64,000 nucleotides of DNA from an uncultured Clostridia bacterium (GTDB lineage Bacteria > Bacillota > Clostridia > TANB77 > CAG-508), in the NCBI GenBank assembly GCA_934169775.1, contig CAKPOI010000002.1, positions 35,804 through 99,803 on the forward strand. The letters run 5' to 3'. The position numbers and the translations under genes were made by a program. The notes beneath the pieces are model-generated. The model did no database searches. It saw only the letters and a program-made list of their open reading frames with translations, and had not been told where the DNA came from. Of this stretch, positions 43,197 to 51,979 are shown in pieces (the stretch's first letter is position 1; each line of letters starts with the position of its first letter).

Positions 43197-45434
43197 TTAT
43201 CTTATCTGTTCAAATTCTTTTATGATTTTTTGTTTTAATCCTGTGTTTCTTTTTTTACTATCAACATTTTGTATCATATAATCTACAACATTGTCTGTTC
43301 CTATTATTATTAATAATTTTTTTGCTCTGGTAATTCCTGTATATAGTAAATTTCTTGTTAGTAACATTGGTGCTGCAACAGGTGCAACCATTATTACTAC
43401 ATCAAATTCGCTTCCTTGTGATTTATGTATTGTAATTGCATAACTATGTTCTATTTGATCTAATTCAGAAAATTCATACCATGCAACTTTGTTATCATCA
43501 AATTTTACTTCTACAATTTTATTTTTTTCATTTATTTCTGTTATTGTTCCAAATTCTCCATTAAATATTCCTTCTCCATATTCTGTTTTTCCATCATCAT
43601 TTTCTCTATCCCATGTCATATCATAATTATTTTTTATTTGCATTATTCTGTCACCAGTTCTGTAAATTGCTCCTGAATTTGATTTTTCTGGTCTTCCATC
43701 TAAATTTGGATTTAAATATGCTTGTAATTCTTTGTTTAACTCTTTAGTTCCTAATAATCCTTTTTTAGTTGGTGTAAGAATTTGAATATTTTGAAAAAAG
43801 TCATAATTTCCGAACTTTGCTAATCTTCCTGTGCAAAGACTTATTACTTCTCTTAATATTTCTTCTTGTGACTTGTGTTTTATATAGAAAAAGTCTTTAT
43901 TTGTTTCTTGCTCTATATCGTCTTTGCTTAGAAATGGTTCTCCCTTATTTACTCTATGTGCATTTAGAATTATTTTGCTTTTAGCAGCTTGTCTAAAAAT
44001 TTTATCTAAGTGTACTGTTTGTATTGTTTCTGATTCTATTAAATCTTTTAATATGCTTCCTGGGCCTACTGATGGCAATTGGTCTATATCTCCTACAAGT
44101 ACAAGTTTAGTACTTTGGTATACACATTTTAAAAGATAATTCATTACAAACATATCTACCATTGATAATTCATCAACAACTATAACATCTGCATCAATTG
44201 GTTCTCCTTGAAATTCATCATGCCTTTGGTATATTCCATCATCATCTAACTTTCCTATACATAATAATCTATGTAAAGTTGATGCTTCTTTTCCTGTTGC
44301 TTCTGTCATTTTTTTTGCGGCCCTTCCTGTTGGTGCTGCTAATATTACTTTTTTTCCTCTTTCCTCATATATATCTATTATTGTTTTAATTATTGTTGTT
44401 TTTCCTGTTCCTGGCCCTCCTGTTATTATTAAAACATTATTTCTATTTATTTCTTCTATAGCTTCTTTTTGTTTTTCTGATAATTCTATATCAGATTCTT
44501 TTTCTATTTTTCTTAGTGCTGATTCTACATTTTTTATCTCTTTAACATTTTTACTTTGTTCTAATTTTTTTAATCTATATGCTATTTCTTGTTCTGTTTC
44601 ATAAAATCTAGTTAGATATACCCATTCTTCTTTTTCTCTTAATTCATATACGATTTCACCTTTTGTTTTTAGTTCTATCAAATTATCTTCTATTGTTTCT
44701 GAATTTACATCTAGCAATGATTGTACATATTCTATTAGGTTTGTTTCTAATACACAACTGTTTCCATTATTTGTACTTTTTATAAGTCCATATTTTATCC
44801 CTGTTTGCACCCTTCTATCATTATCTGGGGTTATTCCTATTCTTATTGCCATTTGATCTATTTGTCTAAAATCTACACCTCTTGCTATTTCTATTAGTAA
44901 ATATGGGTCTTCTTTTATTTTTTCAATACTATTTACTCCTAATTTTTCATATACTTTTTTTGCATGTTGTGCACCTATATGAAATTTTTCTAAAAAGCCA
45001 ACTATTTTCCACATTTCTTGATTTTCTAAAAAATTGTCTGATATTTTTTGTGCTTTTTCTTCTGATATTCCTTTTACTAGTGCTAATTTTTTTGGATCAT
45101 TTTTTAGTATTTCTATTGTTTCTTCTCCAAATGTTTTTATTATTCTTTTGGCTGTAGCTTCTCCTATTCCTTTTATTGCTCCACTTGCTAAATATTTTTC
45201 TAGTGCTTCTATATTTTCTGGCATTATCTTTTCAAATGTGGTTACTTTAAATTGTGTTCCATATTCTTTATGCTCTACATAGTTTCCAGTTACTTTTAAA
45301 TTATCGCCTTCTACTATAAATGGTAAATATCCTACTATTGTTATTTCTTCATTTTCTGTTTCTAGGTTTGCTATTGTGTAGCTGTTTGCTTCATTCTGAT
45401 AGATTATTCCTTCTACTTGTCCTTGTATTTCCAA
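43197..45434 (-). CDS. recD2: RecD2-type ATP-dependent DNA helicase
   Basis: 745 residues: N-terminal OB and helix-hairpin-helix region (IKGIGEATAKRIIKTFG at about 93-109), then a superfamily 1B helicase core with Walker A GGPGTGKTTIIK, motif II DELSMVD and the C-terminal SH3 and motif VI (YTGITRAKKLLI). RecD2 is the RecBC-independent helicase of Bacillota, active in repair and replication fork maintenance. Confidence 0.95.
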   Translation of the reverse strand: MEIQGQVEGIIYQNEANSYTIANLETENEEITIVGYLPFIVEGDNLKVTGNYVEHKEYGTQFKVTTFEKIMPENIEALEKYLASGAIKGIGEATAKRIIKTFGEETIEILKNDPKKLALVKGISEEKAQKISDNFLENQEMWKIVGFLEKFHIGAQHAKKVYEKLGVNSIEKIKEDPYLLIEIARGVDFRQIDQMAIRIGITPDNDRRVQTGIKYGLIKSTNNGNSCVLETNLIEYVQSLLDVNSETIEDNLIELKTKGEIVYELREKEEWVYLTRFYETEQEIAYRLKKLEQSKNVKEIKNVESALRKIEKESDIELSEKQKEAIEEINRNNVLIITGGPGTGKTTIIKTIIDIYEERGKKVILAAPTGRAAKKMTEATGKEASTLHRLLCIGKLDDDGIYQRHDEFQGEPIDADVIVVDELSMVDMFVMNYLLKCVYQSTKLVLVGDIDQLPSVGPGSILKDLIESETIQTVHLDKIFRQAAKSKIILNAHRVNKGEPFLSKDDIEQETNKDFFYIKHKSQEEILREVISLCTGRLAKFGNYDFFQNIQILTPTKKGLLGTKELNKELQAYLNPNLDGRPEKSNSGAIYRTGDRIMQIKNNYDMTWDRENDDGKTEYGEGIFNGEFGTITEINEKNKIVEVKFDDNKVAWYEFSELDQIEHSYAITIHKSQGSEFDVVIMVAPVAAPMLLTRNLLYTGITRAKKLLIIIGTDNVVDYMIQNVDSKKRNTGLKQKIIKEFEQIR

Positions 45435-45499
45435 TATGTTTTCTCCTTTTTAATTAGTTTTCGTTTATTATATCACAATTTCTTAATTTTTGAAATATT

Positions 45500-45672
45500 T
45501 TTATTGCTGTTTTTGGGGCTAGTGCTTTTGGGGCCGGACTCAAAAAGCATTACTGTTTTTTGGGCTGGTGCTTTTGGGGCCGGACTCAAAAAGCATTACT
45601 GTTTTTTGGGCTGGTGCTTTTGGGGCCGGACTCAAAAAGCATTACTGTTTTTTGCTCTGTCCTCCCAAAAAT
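45500..45672. repeat. Tandem array of three 46-bp REP-like units
   Basis: The motif GTGCTTTTGGGGCCGGACTC starts at 45522, 45568 and 45614, i.e. exact 46-bp spacing, and copies are almost identical. A degenerate unit in opposite form (CTCTGTCCTCCC) precedes the stop codon of the next gene at 45677. The near identity implies recent tandem amplification. Confidence 0.85.
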
Positions 45673-45676
45673 ACTG

Positions 45677-46036
45677 TTACTTTTTTAAATCATTTATACT
45701 ATCCATTATTTCTTTACATTCTTTCCAACTTGTGACTTTTAGAATTTCATAATCTTTTGCTAATTTTTTAGATATTTCTTTTGTATTGTCAGATGATTCT
45801 AAATCTGCAACAATTATGTTTTTTAAGTATTCTTCTCTTCCATATAATATTTTAAATAGAATGGAACGTAAAAATCCTTCTATTTTTTCTTCTTGATTTT
45901 TTACTGCTATTATTACATAAATTCCATCTGCTTTCATGTTTGTATATGTAGTTAAATATATTATGTTTTTAATAAATTCATATATTCCATAAATAGTAAA
46001 TGTCCAAAATATTGTGTTTACTATAAATTCTAACAT
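45677..46036 (-). CDS. Small membrane-anchored protein with glycosyltransferase-2-like features
   Basis: 119 residues from the ATG at 46036, preceded by AGGAAGGAAAG; the longer frame from 46174 begins inside a repeat and lacks a binding site. One hydrophobic helix (1-25) precedes a domain with YVIIAVKNQEEKIEGFLRS and NIIVADLESSDNT, which resembles the first half of a GT-A glycosyltransferase with a nucleotide-binding DLxSSDxT. The second half is missing, so it is either a truncated enzyme or a small non-catalytic relative. Confidence 0.6.
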   Translation of the reverse strand: MLEFIVNTIFWTFTIYGIYEFIKNIIYLTTYTNMKADGIYVIIAVKNQEEKIEGFLRSILFKILYGREEYLKNIIVADLESSDNTKEISKKLAKDYEILKVTSWKECKEIMDSINDLKK

Positions 46037-46151
46037 ATATAGCACTTTCCTTCCTAAAAGGACTGATTTGTTAAAAATTTTTTCTTCCTTATGTAGATAT
46101 AATATTCGTTTGTTATTTTTTTGTGAAAAATATTTATTTATAAGAACAAAA

Positions 46152-46198
46152 TCGGACATTAATAACATTAGCACTTTTTAGAATATTTTTTAGTCCGC
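46152..46198. repeat. 47-bp palindromic repeat, copy 3 (inverted)
   Basis: Reverse complement of the copies at 8715 and 22059, sharing AAGTGCTAATGTTATTAAT with the second. Same length, no gaps. Confidence 0.75.
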
Positions 46199-46214
46199 GT
46201 CTTTGTTCGTGCGC

Positions 46215-46290
46215 GAAATTTGCTTTGCAAATTTCTGTGCAGTTTTTTTAATTCTAGGAATTTCAAAGAAGTTTCCTAGAATTAAAAAAA
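46215..46290. repeat. Two palindromes downstream of rplQ
   Basis: 46215-46235: GAAATTTGC, TTT, GCAAATTTC. 46243-46290: a 17-bp perfect stem TTTTTTTAATTCTAGGA with its complement around a 14-nt loop. These two palindromes occupy the gap after the alpha operon and may help terminate it, though the U run is inside the stem rather than after it. Confidence 0.6.
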
Positions 46291-46355
46291 TAAAGCCGAA
46301 AATTTATAAATTCCCCGCTTCATTTTATAATATTAAATATATGATAGTATTGAAA

Positions 46356-46892
46356 TTAAATTAATTGTAATATAGCAACTTCTGCTCCGTCTCCTCTTCT
46401 TGGTCCAGCTTTTACTATTCTTGTATATCCACCTACATTGCTTTCAGCATATTTAGGTGCAATTTCATTAAATAATTTTGCTGGTACATCGATATTGTTT
46501 CCATCACTATCTTTTACTTTATTTAATTTTCTCATCATTTTTCTTCTTGCATTTAATCTTGATGGCATATCTTTTTGTCTTTTTTCTTTAACTTCTTCTT
46601 TAACAACTTTTAAATATTCGTTTCCGTTTTTGCTTTTTACTAATTCTGTTACTTTATTTCCTTTTGAATCTAATTTTGCTTTTTTTATTGTTACTTCTAC
46701 TTCTTCAAAGTTGTCTTTTTCTTTTATTGCTAATGATATTAGACTATCTGCTATTGATTTAACTTCTTTAGCTCTTGGTAATGTTGTTTCAACTTTACCA
46801 TATACTAACAAATCTGTTGTTAAGTTTTTTAACATTGCCATTCTAATATCTGTTGTTCTTCCTAGCTTTCTATTTGTAGCCAATTTGTTCAC
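46356..46892 (-). CDS. rplQ: 50S ribosomal protein L17 with an internal insertion
   Basis: 178 residues; usual L17 is about 115-130. The ends are canonical (ATNRKLGRTTDIRMAMLKNL and GGYTRIVKAGPRRGDGAEVAIL). An extra charged segment of about 50 residues (around 60-110, rich in Lys, Glu and Val) lies between them. It is the last gene of the alpha operon. Confidence 0.95.
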   Translation of the reverse strand: MNKLATNRKLGRTTDIRMAMLKNLTTDLLVYGKVETTLPRAKEVKSIADSLISLAIKEKDNFEEVEVTIKKAKLDSKGNKVTELVKSKNGNEYLKVVKEEVKEKRQKDMPSRLNARRKMMRKLNKVKDSDGNNIDVPAKLFNEIAPKYAESNVGGYTRIVKAGPRRGDGAEVAILQLI

Positions 46893-46924
46893 CCTCCTTG
46901 TTTTTTACAGTTTTATTTTACTTT

Positions 46925-47872
46925 TTATTCTTCTTCATGTGCAAAGTCTAAACCTAATGAATGTAATTTTGCTGTTACTTCATCAAAAGATTTTTTACCT
47001 AAATTTCTTACCTTCATCATATCTGCTTCTGATTTACTTATTAAATCTTCAACAGTTGCAATTCCGGCTCTCTTTAAGCAGTTAAATGATCTTACTGATA
47101 ATTCTAATTCTTCAATAGACATTTCTAGCACTTTTTCTTTTTTAGCTTCTTCTTTTTCTATCATTACTTGTGTATTTTTAGTTTTTTCTGACAAGTCAAT
47201 AAATAATTCTAAATGTCCTGTCATTACTTTTGCAGCTAAACTTAATGCTTCATGAGCTTTTAAGCTTCCATCTGTCCATACTTCTATTACTAATTTATCA
47301 TAATCTACCATTTGTCCTACTCTGGTATTTTCTACTTGATAGTTTACTTTTTTCACTGGTGTATATATTGAATCTATTGGTAATACAGAGATATCTTGAT
47401 CTGGTTTTTTGTTTTTCTCTGCTGAGTTGTATCCTCTTCCCTTATCAGCTGTCATTTCCATTTTTAAATGACCACCTTCAGATACTGTTGCTATATGTAA
47501 TTCTGGATTTAATACTTCTACTGTTCCATCTGTTACTATATCTCCTGCAGTAACTTCTCCTTCTCCTTTGAAGTCTATTCTTAATACTTTTTCGTCAATA
47601 TCATCTGTTTTTAATCTAACATTTTTTAAGTTTACGATTATTTCTGGCACATCTTCTACTACATTTGCAATTGTAGAAAATTCATGTAATACTCCATCAA
47701 TTTTTACGCTTGTTATTGCACATCCTGGAAGTGATGAAAGTAATATTCTTCTTAAAGAGTTCCCTATTGTTACTCCATAACCTCTTTCTAATGGTTCACA
47801 TACAAATTTTGCATAATTATTTGTGTCATCAACCTCTAGACATTCAATATTTGGCTTTTCAAATTCTATCAT
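46925..47872 (-). CDS. rpoA: RNA polymerase alpha subunit
   Basis: 315 residues: N-terminal domain for dimerisation and beta/beta' contact ([20 protein letters not shown] at about 33-52), flexible linker, and C-terminal domain (about 245-308, [15 protein letters not shown] and [11 protein letters not shown]) that binds UP elements and activators. Confidence 0.97.
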   Translation of the reverse strand: MIEFEKPNIECLEVDDTNNYAKFVCEPLERGYGVTIGNSLRRILLSSLPGCAITSVKIDGVLHEFSTIANVVEDVPEIIVNLKNVRLKTDDIDEKVLRIDFKGEGEVTAGDIVTDGTVEVLNPELHIATVSEGGHLKMEMTADKGRGYNSAEKNKKPDQDISVLPIDSIYTPVKKVNYQVENTRVGQMVDYDKLVIEVWTDGSLKAHEALSLAAKVMTGHLELFIDLSEKTKNTQVMIEKEEAKKEKVLEMSIEELELSVRSFNCLKRAGIATVEDLISKSEADMMKVRNLGKKSFDEVTAKLHSLGLDFAHEEE

Positions 47873-47985
47873 TTTTACCTCCTAATATGAGAACTTGCCT
47901 CTCACTTTTTTTAAAAACTTTCTCGGTTCTTCCAAGTAAAATTTCAAAGTTTTGATAAACCCTTTGCACTTACTTTTAAATACTA

Positions 47986-48612
47986 TTATTTTGAGTACAA
48001 CTCTACTATTAGATGTTCTTCTATTGGTAGATCTATATCTTCTCTGCTTGCTAATCTTACTACTTTACCGCTTAATTTTTCATTATCTTTTTCTAACCAA
48101 GCTGGTACTGGTCTTGCAGAATTCTCTTCAACATTTGCTTTTATAGTAGCATTATCTTTTTTGATTTCTCTAACTGTAATAACGTCTCCAGCTTTTACCA
48201 AGTATGATGGTATATCTACTCTTTTACCATTTACTTCAAATTGTCCATGGTTTACAAATTGTCTAGCTTGTGCTCTTGAAGTTCCAAATCCTAATCTGTA
48301 AACAACATTGTCTAATCTACTTTCTAATATTTGTAATAGGTTAGCACCTGTTACACCTTTTTTATTTGAAGCCATTGCGAAATATTTTCTAAATTGTTTT
48401 TCTCCGACTCCATAATATGATTTTGTTTTTTGTTTTTCTCTTAATTGTGTTCCGTATTCAGATAATTTTGCTCTTTTTTGTCCATGTTGTCCTGGTGCAT
48501 AATTTCTTCTAGAAATACTGCACTTATCTGAATAACATCTTGACCCTTTTAAGAACAATTTTTGTCCTTCTCTACGACAAATACGGCATTGTTCATCTTT
48601 ATATCTTGCCAT
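47986..48612 (-). CDS. rpsD: 30S ribosomal protein S4
   Basis: 208 residues. The N-terminal zinc-binding form is present ([15 protein letters not shown] with later cysteine), followed by the S4 RNA-binding domain ([25 protein letters not shown]). S4 is an assembly initiator and the usual repressor of the alpha operon. Confidence 0.97.
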   Translation of the reverse strand: MARYKDEQCRICRREGQKLFLKGSRCYSDKCSISRRNYAPGQHGQKRAKLSEYGTQLREKQKTKSYYGVGEKQFRKYFAMASNKKGVTGANLLQILESRLDNVVYRLGFGTSRAQARQFVNHGQFEVNGKRVDIPSYLVKAGDVITVREIKKDNATIKANVEENSARPVPAWLEKDNEKLSGKVVRLASREDIDLPIEEHLIVELYSK

Positions 48613-48627
48613 TATATTTACTCCTTT

Positions 48628-49023
48628 CTATACACGTCTTCTTTTTGGTGGTCTACAACCATTATGTGGAATTGGTGTTACATCTTTGATACTACTTAAT
48701 TCTAAACCTGCTGTTTGTAAAGCTCTTATTGCTGCTTCTCTTCCTGAACCTGGTCCTTTTACAAATACTTCAACAGTTTTTAATCCATGCTCCATAGCTG
48801 CTTTAGCTGCTGTTTCAGCAACTTGTCCAGCTGCATATGGTGTGCTTTTTCTTGAACCTTTGAATCCTAATTCTCCAGCACTTCCCCATGAAATTGCATT
48901 TCCTTGTGTATCTGTAATTGTTACTATTGTATTATTAAAGCTAGAGTGAATGTGTGCTGCACCTTTTTCTATGTTTTTTCTATTTCTTCTAGCTACTGGT
49001 TTTCTTGTTGTATTTTTAGCCAT
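48628..49023 (-). CDS. rpsK: 30S ribosomal protein S11
   Basis: 131 residues with the family pattern [20 protein letters not shown] and the basic end [15 protein letters not shown]. It forms part of the 30S platform with S6 and S18. Start ATG at 49023. Confidence 0.97.
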   Translation of the reverse strand: MAKNTTRKPVARRNRKNIEKGAAHIHSSFNNTIVTITDTQGNAISWGSAGELGFKGSRKSTPYAAGQVAETAAKAAMEHGLKTVEVFVKGPGSGREAAIRALQTAGLELSSIKDVTPIPHNGCRPPKRRRV

Positions 49024-49165
49024 TTTCTAAAATTCCCTCCTTCATTTCTAATAAGGTTTTCTTTAATATTTTAAGTTTAGAATTTTTTTATTCTAAAACT
49101 TCTTTTTATTTTGCAAATCTTAAAATTCAAATTATAATTCAAATTTAAAATTGATTAGAATTGAA

Positions 49166-49534
49166 TTATTTTTTGCTTTTACTAACTAACTTTCTAGGAC
49201 CTTTTCTTGTTCTAGCATTAGTTTTAGTTCTTTGTCCTCTTACAGGTAAACCTCTTCTATGTCTTAAACCTCTGTAGCAACCGATTTCTGTAAGTCTTTT
49301 AATATTAAGAGCAACTTCTCTTCTTAAGTCACCTTCAACATTGTATGATTCATCAATAATTTTTCTTATTGCGTTTTCTTGTTCGTCAGTTAAATCTTTT
49401 ACTCTAGTATCTGGATTTATACCAGCTTTTGCTAGAATTTTTTGTGAACTTGATAATCCAATTCCGTAGATATATGTTAAACCTATTTCTACTCTTTTTT
49501 CTTTAGGCAAGTCTACTCCTGCTATACGAGCCAT
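49166..49534 (-). CDS. rpsM: 30S ribosomal protein S13
   Basis: 122 residues starting [19 protein letters not shown]; the ATG at 49534 has GGAGGTG 9 nt upstream, so the in-frame ATG at 49552 is rejected. The C-terminal tail ([17 protein letters not shown]) contacts tRNA in the decoding site. A 140-bp gap with a 10-bp hairpin separates it from rpsK. Confidence 0.97.
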   Translation of the reverse strand: MARIAGVDLPKEKRVEIGLTYIYGIGLSSSQKILAKAGINPDTRVKDLTDEQENAIRKIIDESYNVEGDLRREVALNIKRLTEIGCYRGLRHRRGLPVRGQRTKTNARTRKGPRKLVSKSKK

Positions 49535-49646
49535 ATTTTTTTGCACCTCCAAATTTTTTTCTTTTATTATAGTTTTTCTTCTTTCTTTTTAATTGAAATG
49601 CACTGTTTTTGCGCAGTGGTTTTAAAAAGTTTTGAAGATATATATA

Positions 49647-49704
49647 AACACAAATTCGATATGTAAATCCTTTTGGGTTTCACAGCCGCTACCTAATTTG
49701 TGTT
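49647..49704 (-). ncRNA. Candidate regulatory RNA structure in front of rpsM
   Basis: AACACAAATT (49647-49656) pairs with AATTTGTGTT (49695-49704). Inside, GGATTTACA-type sequence pairs with TGTGAAACCC around an AAAA loop, and unpaired GGTAGCGGC is GC-rich compared with its surroundings. It lies between rpmJ and rpsM, where the alpha operon of many bacteria carries an S4-controlled leader. Confidence 0.5.
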
Positions 49705-49725
49705 ATAAACAAATTAATTTAAAGA

Positions 49726-49839
49726 CTATCCTTGTCTTTGTTTGTGTTTAGGGTTTTCGCATATAACTCTAATAACACCTTTTCTTTTTATAATTTTGCA
49801 TTTGTCACATATTTTCTTTACTGATGGTCTTACTTTCAT
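49726..49839 (-). CDS. rpmJ: 50S ribosomal protein L36
   Basis: 37 residues: [20 protein letters not shown] then a cysteine and the ending NPKHKQRQG. The Cys3His zinc site (CDKC, IC, KH) is intact, so this is the zinc-dependent paralog. GGAGGTG precedes the ATG at 49839; TAG at 49726. Confidence 0.95.
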   Translation of the reverse strand: MKVRPSVKKICDKCKIIKRKGVIRVICENPKHKQRQG

Positions 49840-49912
49840 TTTGGCACCTCCTTAAAATTTTTAGTGTTAAACACCTTGTATATTTTATTTGGGTTAATTT
49901 TTAACTAAATAA

Positions 49913-50131
49913 CTATTTTGCTCTCCATGTGATGCGACCTTTTGTCAAGTCATATGGGGATAATTCTACTTTAACTTTATCTCCTGGTAATATTTTGATA
50001 TAATTCATTCTTAGTTTTCCAGAAATATGTGCTAATATTTGGTGCCCATTTTCTAGTTCAACTTTAAAGTTTGTATTTGGTAAAGCTTCTACAACTGTTC
50101 CCTCTACCTCTATAACATCTTCTTTTGCCAT
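49913..50131 (-). CDS. infA: Translation initiation factor IF-1
   Basis: 72 residues, a single OB fold ([21 protein letters not shown], then [18 protein letters not shown]). Two adjacent ATGs occur; the second (50131) has the better spacing to GGAGGG. It binds the 30S A site together with IF-3, whose gene also lies in this window. Confidence 0.96.
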   Translation of the reverse strand: MAKEDVIEVEGTVVEALPNTNFKVELENGHQILAHISGKLRMNYIKILPGDKVKVELSPYDLTKGRITWRAK

Positions 50132-50209
50132 CATTTTCCCTCCTCACAAAGAGCATTTTATGCAAAATATTCCTATTTTGCATATTAACTACTTAATTTT
50201 ACACCATTT

Positions 50210-50980
50210 TTATAGAATTGTCAATATTTTTGGCTCTTTTTCTGTAATTAAAATTGTATTTTCATAATGAGCTGCCAAACTGCCATCTTCTGTGATTATT
50301 GTCCAACCATCATCTAGTTCTAAAATATTAGGTTTACCTTGAATAACCATAGGCTCAATTGCTAGAGTCATACCCGGTTCAATTTTCATACCTCTACCTG
50401 CTTTACCATAGTTTGGAATTCCTGGATCTTCATGCATTTCTCTGCCAATACCATGTCCTTGAAATTCTCTTACTACAGAATATCCCTGACTATGTACATA
50501 TTCACCTATTGCATGTGATATATCGCCTATTCTATATCCTGGTTTTGCAAATTTTATTCCTTCAAAAAAAGCTTGTTTAGTAACATCTACTAATCTTTGA
50601 GCTTCTTTTGTTGCCTTTCCAACTATAAAAGTTCTTGCTGCATCTCCATTAAAACCATCTTTTAAAGCAACTGTATCAATACTAACAACATCTCCATCTT
50701 TTATTATTCTATTTTTTGAAGGTATTCCATGTATTACTTCATCATTTATTGATATACATATAGATGCTGGAAATTTAGGTACTCCTCTTATTCCTGAGTC
50801 ATATCCTTTTTCTGCTGGTATAGCACCTAAACTTCTCATTGTTTTTTCTGCTAATTGGTCTAATTCAAGTGTTGTCATTCCTGGTTTTATCTCTTTTTCC
50901 AATTTTTCATATGTTAAAGCTACTACTTTACATGCTTCTTTCATTAATTCTATTTCTCTTTTTGATTTTATTGTTACCAT
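50210..50980 (-). CDS. map: Methionine aminopeptidase type I
   Basis: 256 residues of the pita-bread fold. Metal ligands can be placed in VSIDTVALKDGFNGDAARTF (two Asp), QGHGIGREMHEDP (His), AIEPM (Glu) and TEDGSLAAHYE (Glu). It removes N-terminal Met from nascent proteins. Its place between adk and infA is standard in Gram-positive operons. Confidence 0.96.
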   Translation of the reverse strand: MVTIKSKREIELMKEACKVVALTYEKLEKEIKPGMTTLELDQLAEKTMRSLGAIPAEKGYDSGIRGVPKFPASICISINDEVIHGIPSKNRIIKDGDVVSIDTVALKDGFNGDAARTFIVGKATKEAQRLVDVTKQAFFEGIKFAKPGYRIGDISHAIGEYVHSQGYSVVREFQGHGIGREMHEDPGIPNYGKAGRGMKIEPGMTLAIEPMVIQGKPNILELDDGWTIITEDGSLAAHYENTILITEKEPKILTIL

Positions 50981-51061
50981 TTATGGTCTCTTCCTTTCTA
51001 TATTTCAAAGCAATATTTGTACTTATTTAGAGCTTTTTTTACATATCATCATTACGTAAAA

Positions 51062-51724
51062 CTATTTTTTAATTTCTTCAATTATTTCATCTGCTACTTG
51101 TTTTCCTAAGTGATTATTTTCTTTTGTTACATTTTCTGTTCTTAGTATTCCCTTTTTCTCATAATATTCTACTAATGGGCTTGTTTGTTCAATATATGAT
51201 TTAATTCTTGCTTTTACAGTTTCTTCATTGTCATCTTTCCTTTGAATTAGTTTACTTCCACATTTGTCACATATTCCATCTTCTTTTGGCGGATTCATTA
51301 CAATATTATATATTGTTTTACATTCAGGATTTGAACATATTCTTCTATTTACTATTCTTTCTATTATTTCTTTTTCTGGTGTTACCAAATTTAATACCAT
51401 ATCTATTTTTTTATTTTTTTCTTCTAATATTTTATCAAGTGCTTTTGCTTGTTCCAATGTTCTTGGAAATCCATCTAATATTATTCCGTTCTCTACATCT
51501 TTTTCTTCTAATCTATTTTTTACAATTTTTATTGTTACTTCATCTGGTACTAGTTGTCCCTTTGATATATAACTTTCTGCTATTTTTCCTATTTCTGTTC
51601 CTTCTTGCATATTTTTTCTAAATATGTCTCCTGTTGATACTTGCTTTATTCCGATTCCTTTTTCTAACATTCCGGCCACTGTTCCTTTTCCAGTTCCTGG
51701 CGCTCCTAACATTATTATTATCAT
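51062..51724 (-). CDS. adk: Adenylate kinase
   Basis: About 220 residues. P-loop GAPGTGKGT; the lid domain contains a four-cysteine zinc site (CSNPEC and CDKCG), as in Gram-positive enzymes. It interconverts AMP, ATP and ADP. The second ATG (51724) has proper spacing to AAGGAG. A 200-bp gap upstream suggests that it can be transcribed separately. Confidence 0.95.
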   Translation of the reverse strand: MIIIMLGAPGTGKGTVAGMLEKGIGIKQVSTGDIFRKNMQEGTEIGKIAESYISKGQLVPDEVTIKIVKNRLEEKDVENGIILDGFPRTLEQAKALDKILEEKNKKIDMVLNLVTPEKEIIERIVNRRICSNPECKTIYNIVMNPPKEDGICDKCGSKLIQRKDDNEETVKARIKSYIEQTSPLVEYYEKKGILRTENVTKENNHLGKQVADEIIEEIKK

Positions 51725-51937
51725 TCTCATCTCTCCTTATCTCTTGATTTTACTAACCTATTTTACTACAAAGCCATAGAAAAATCAAGTAATTTATACA
51801 TTTTCAATATGCTTTAACTTCTTTTTTATAACTATAAGTCTGTTTTTTTGTGTTTTTTTACATTTTTTCGTACGTAAAAATGTAATTTATAACACTTTTT
51901 ATATTATAGGAGGTTTGTAGAAGTTTCTTATAATATA

Positions 51938-51973
51938 AAAAAATACCATACCTTATATGATATAGTATTTTTT
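51938..51973 (-). terminator. Terminator-like hairpin between secY and adk
   Basis: AAAAAATAC (51938-51946) pairs with GTATTTTTT (51965-51973), with further pairs inside. It lies 7 bp after the secY stop codon and may reduce readthrough to adk-map-infA. Confidence 0.6.
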
Positions 51974-51979
51974 ATAATT

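Noticed and set aside
46037..46174. Longer N-terminus for the 45677 gene
   Set aside because: It begins inside a 47-bp repeat without a binding site; the ATG at 46036 has a strong one.
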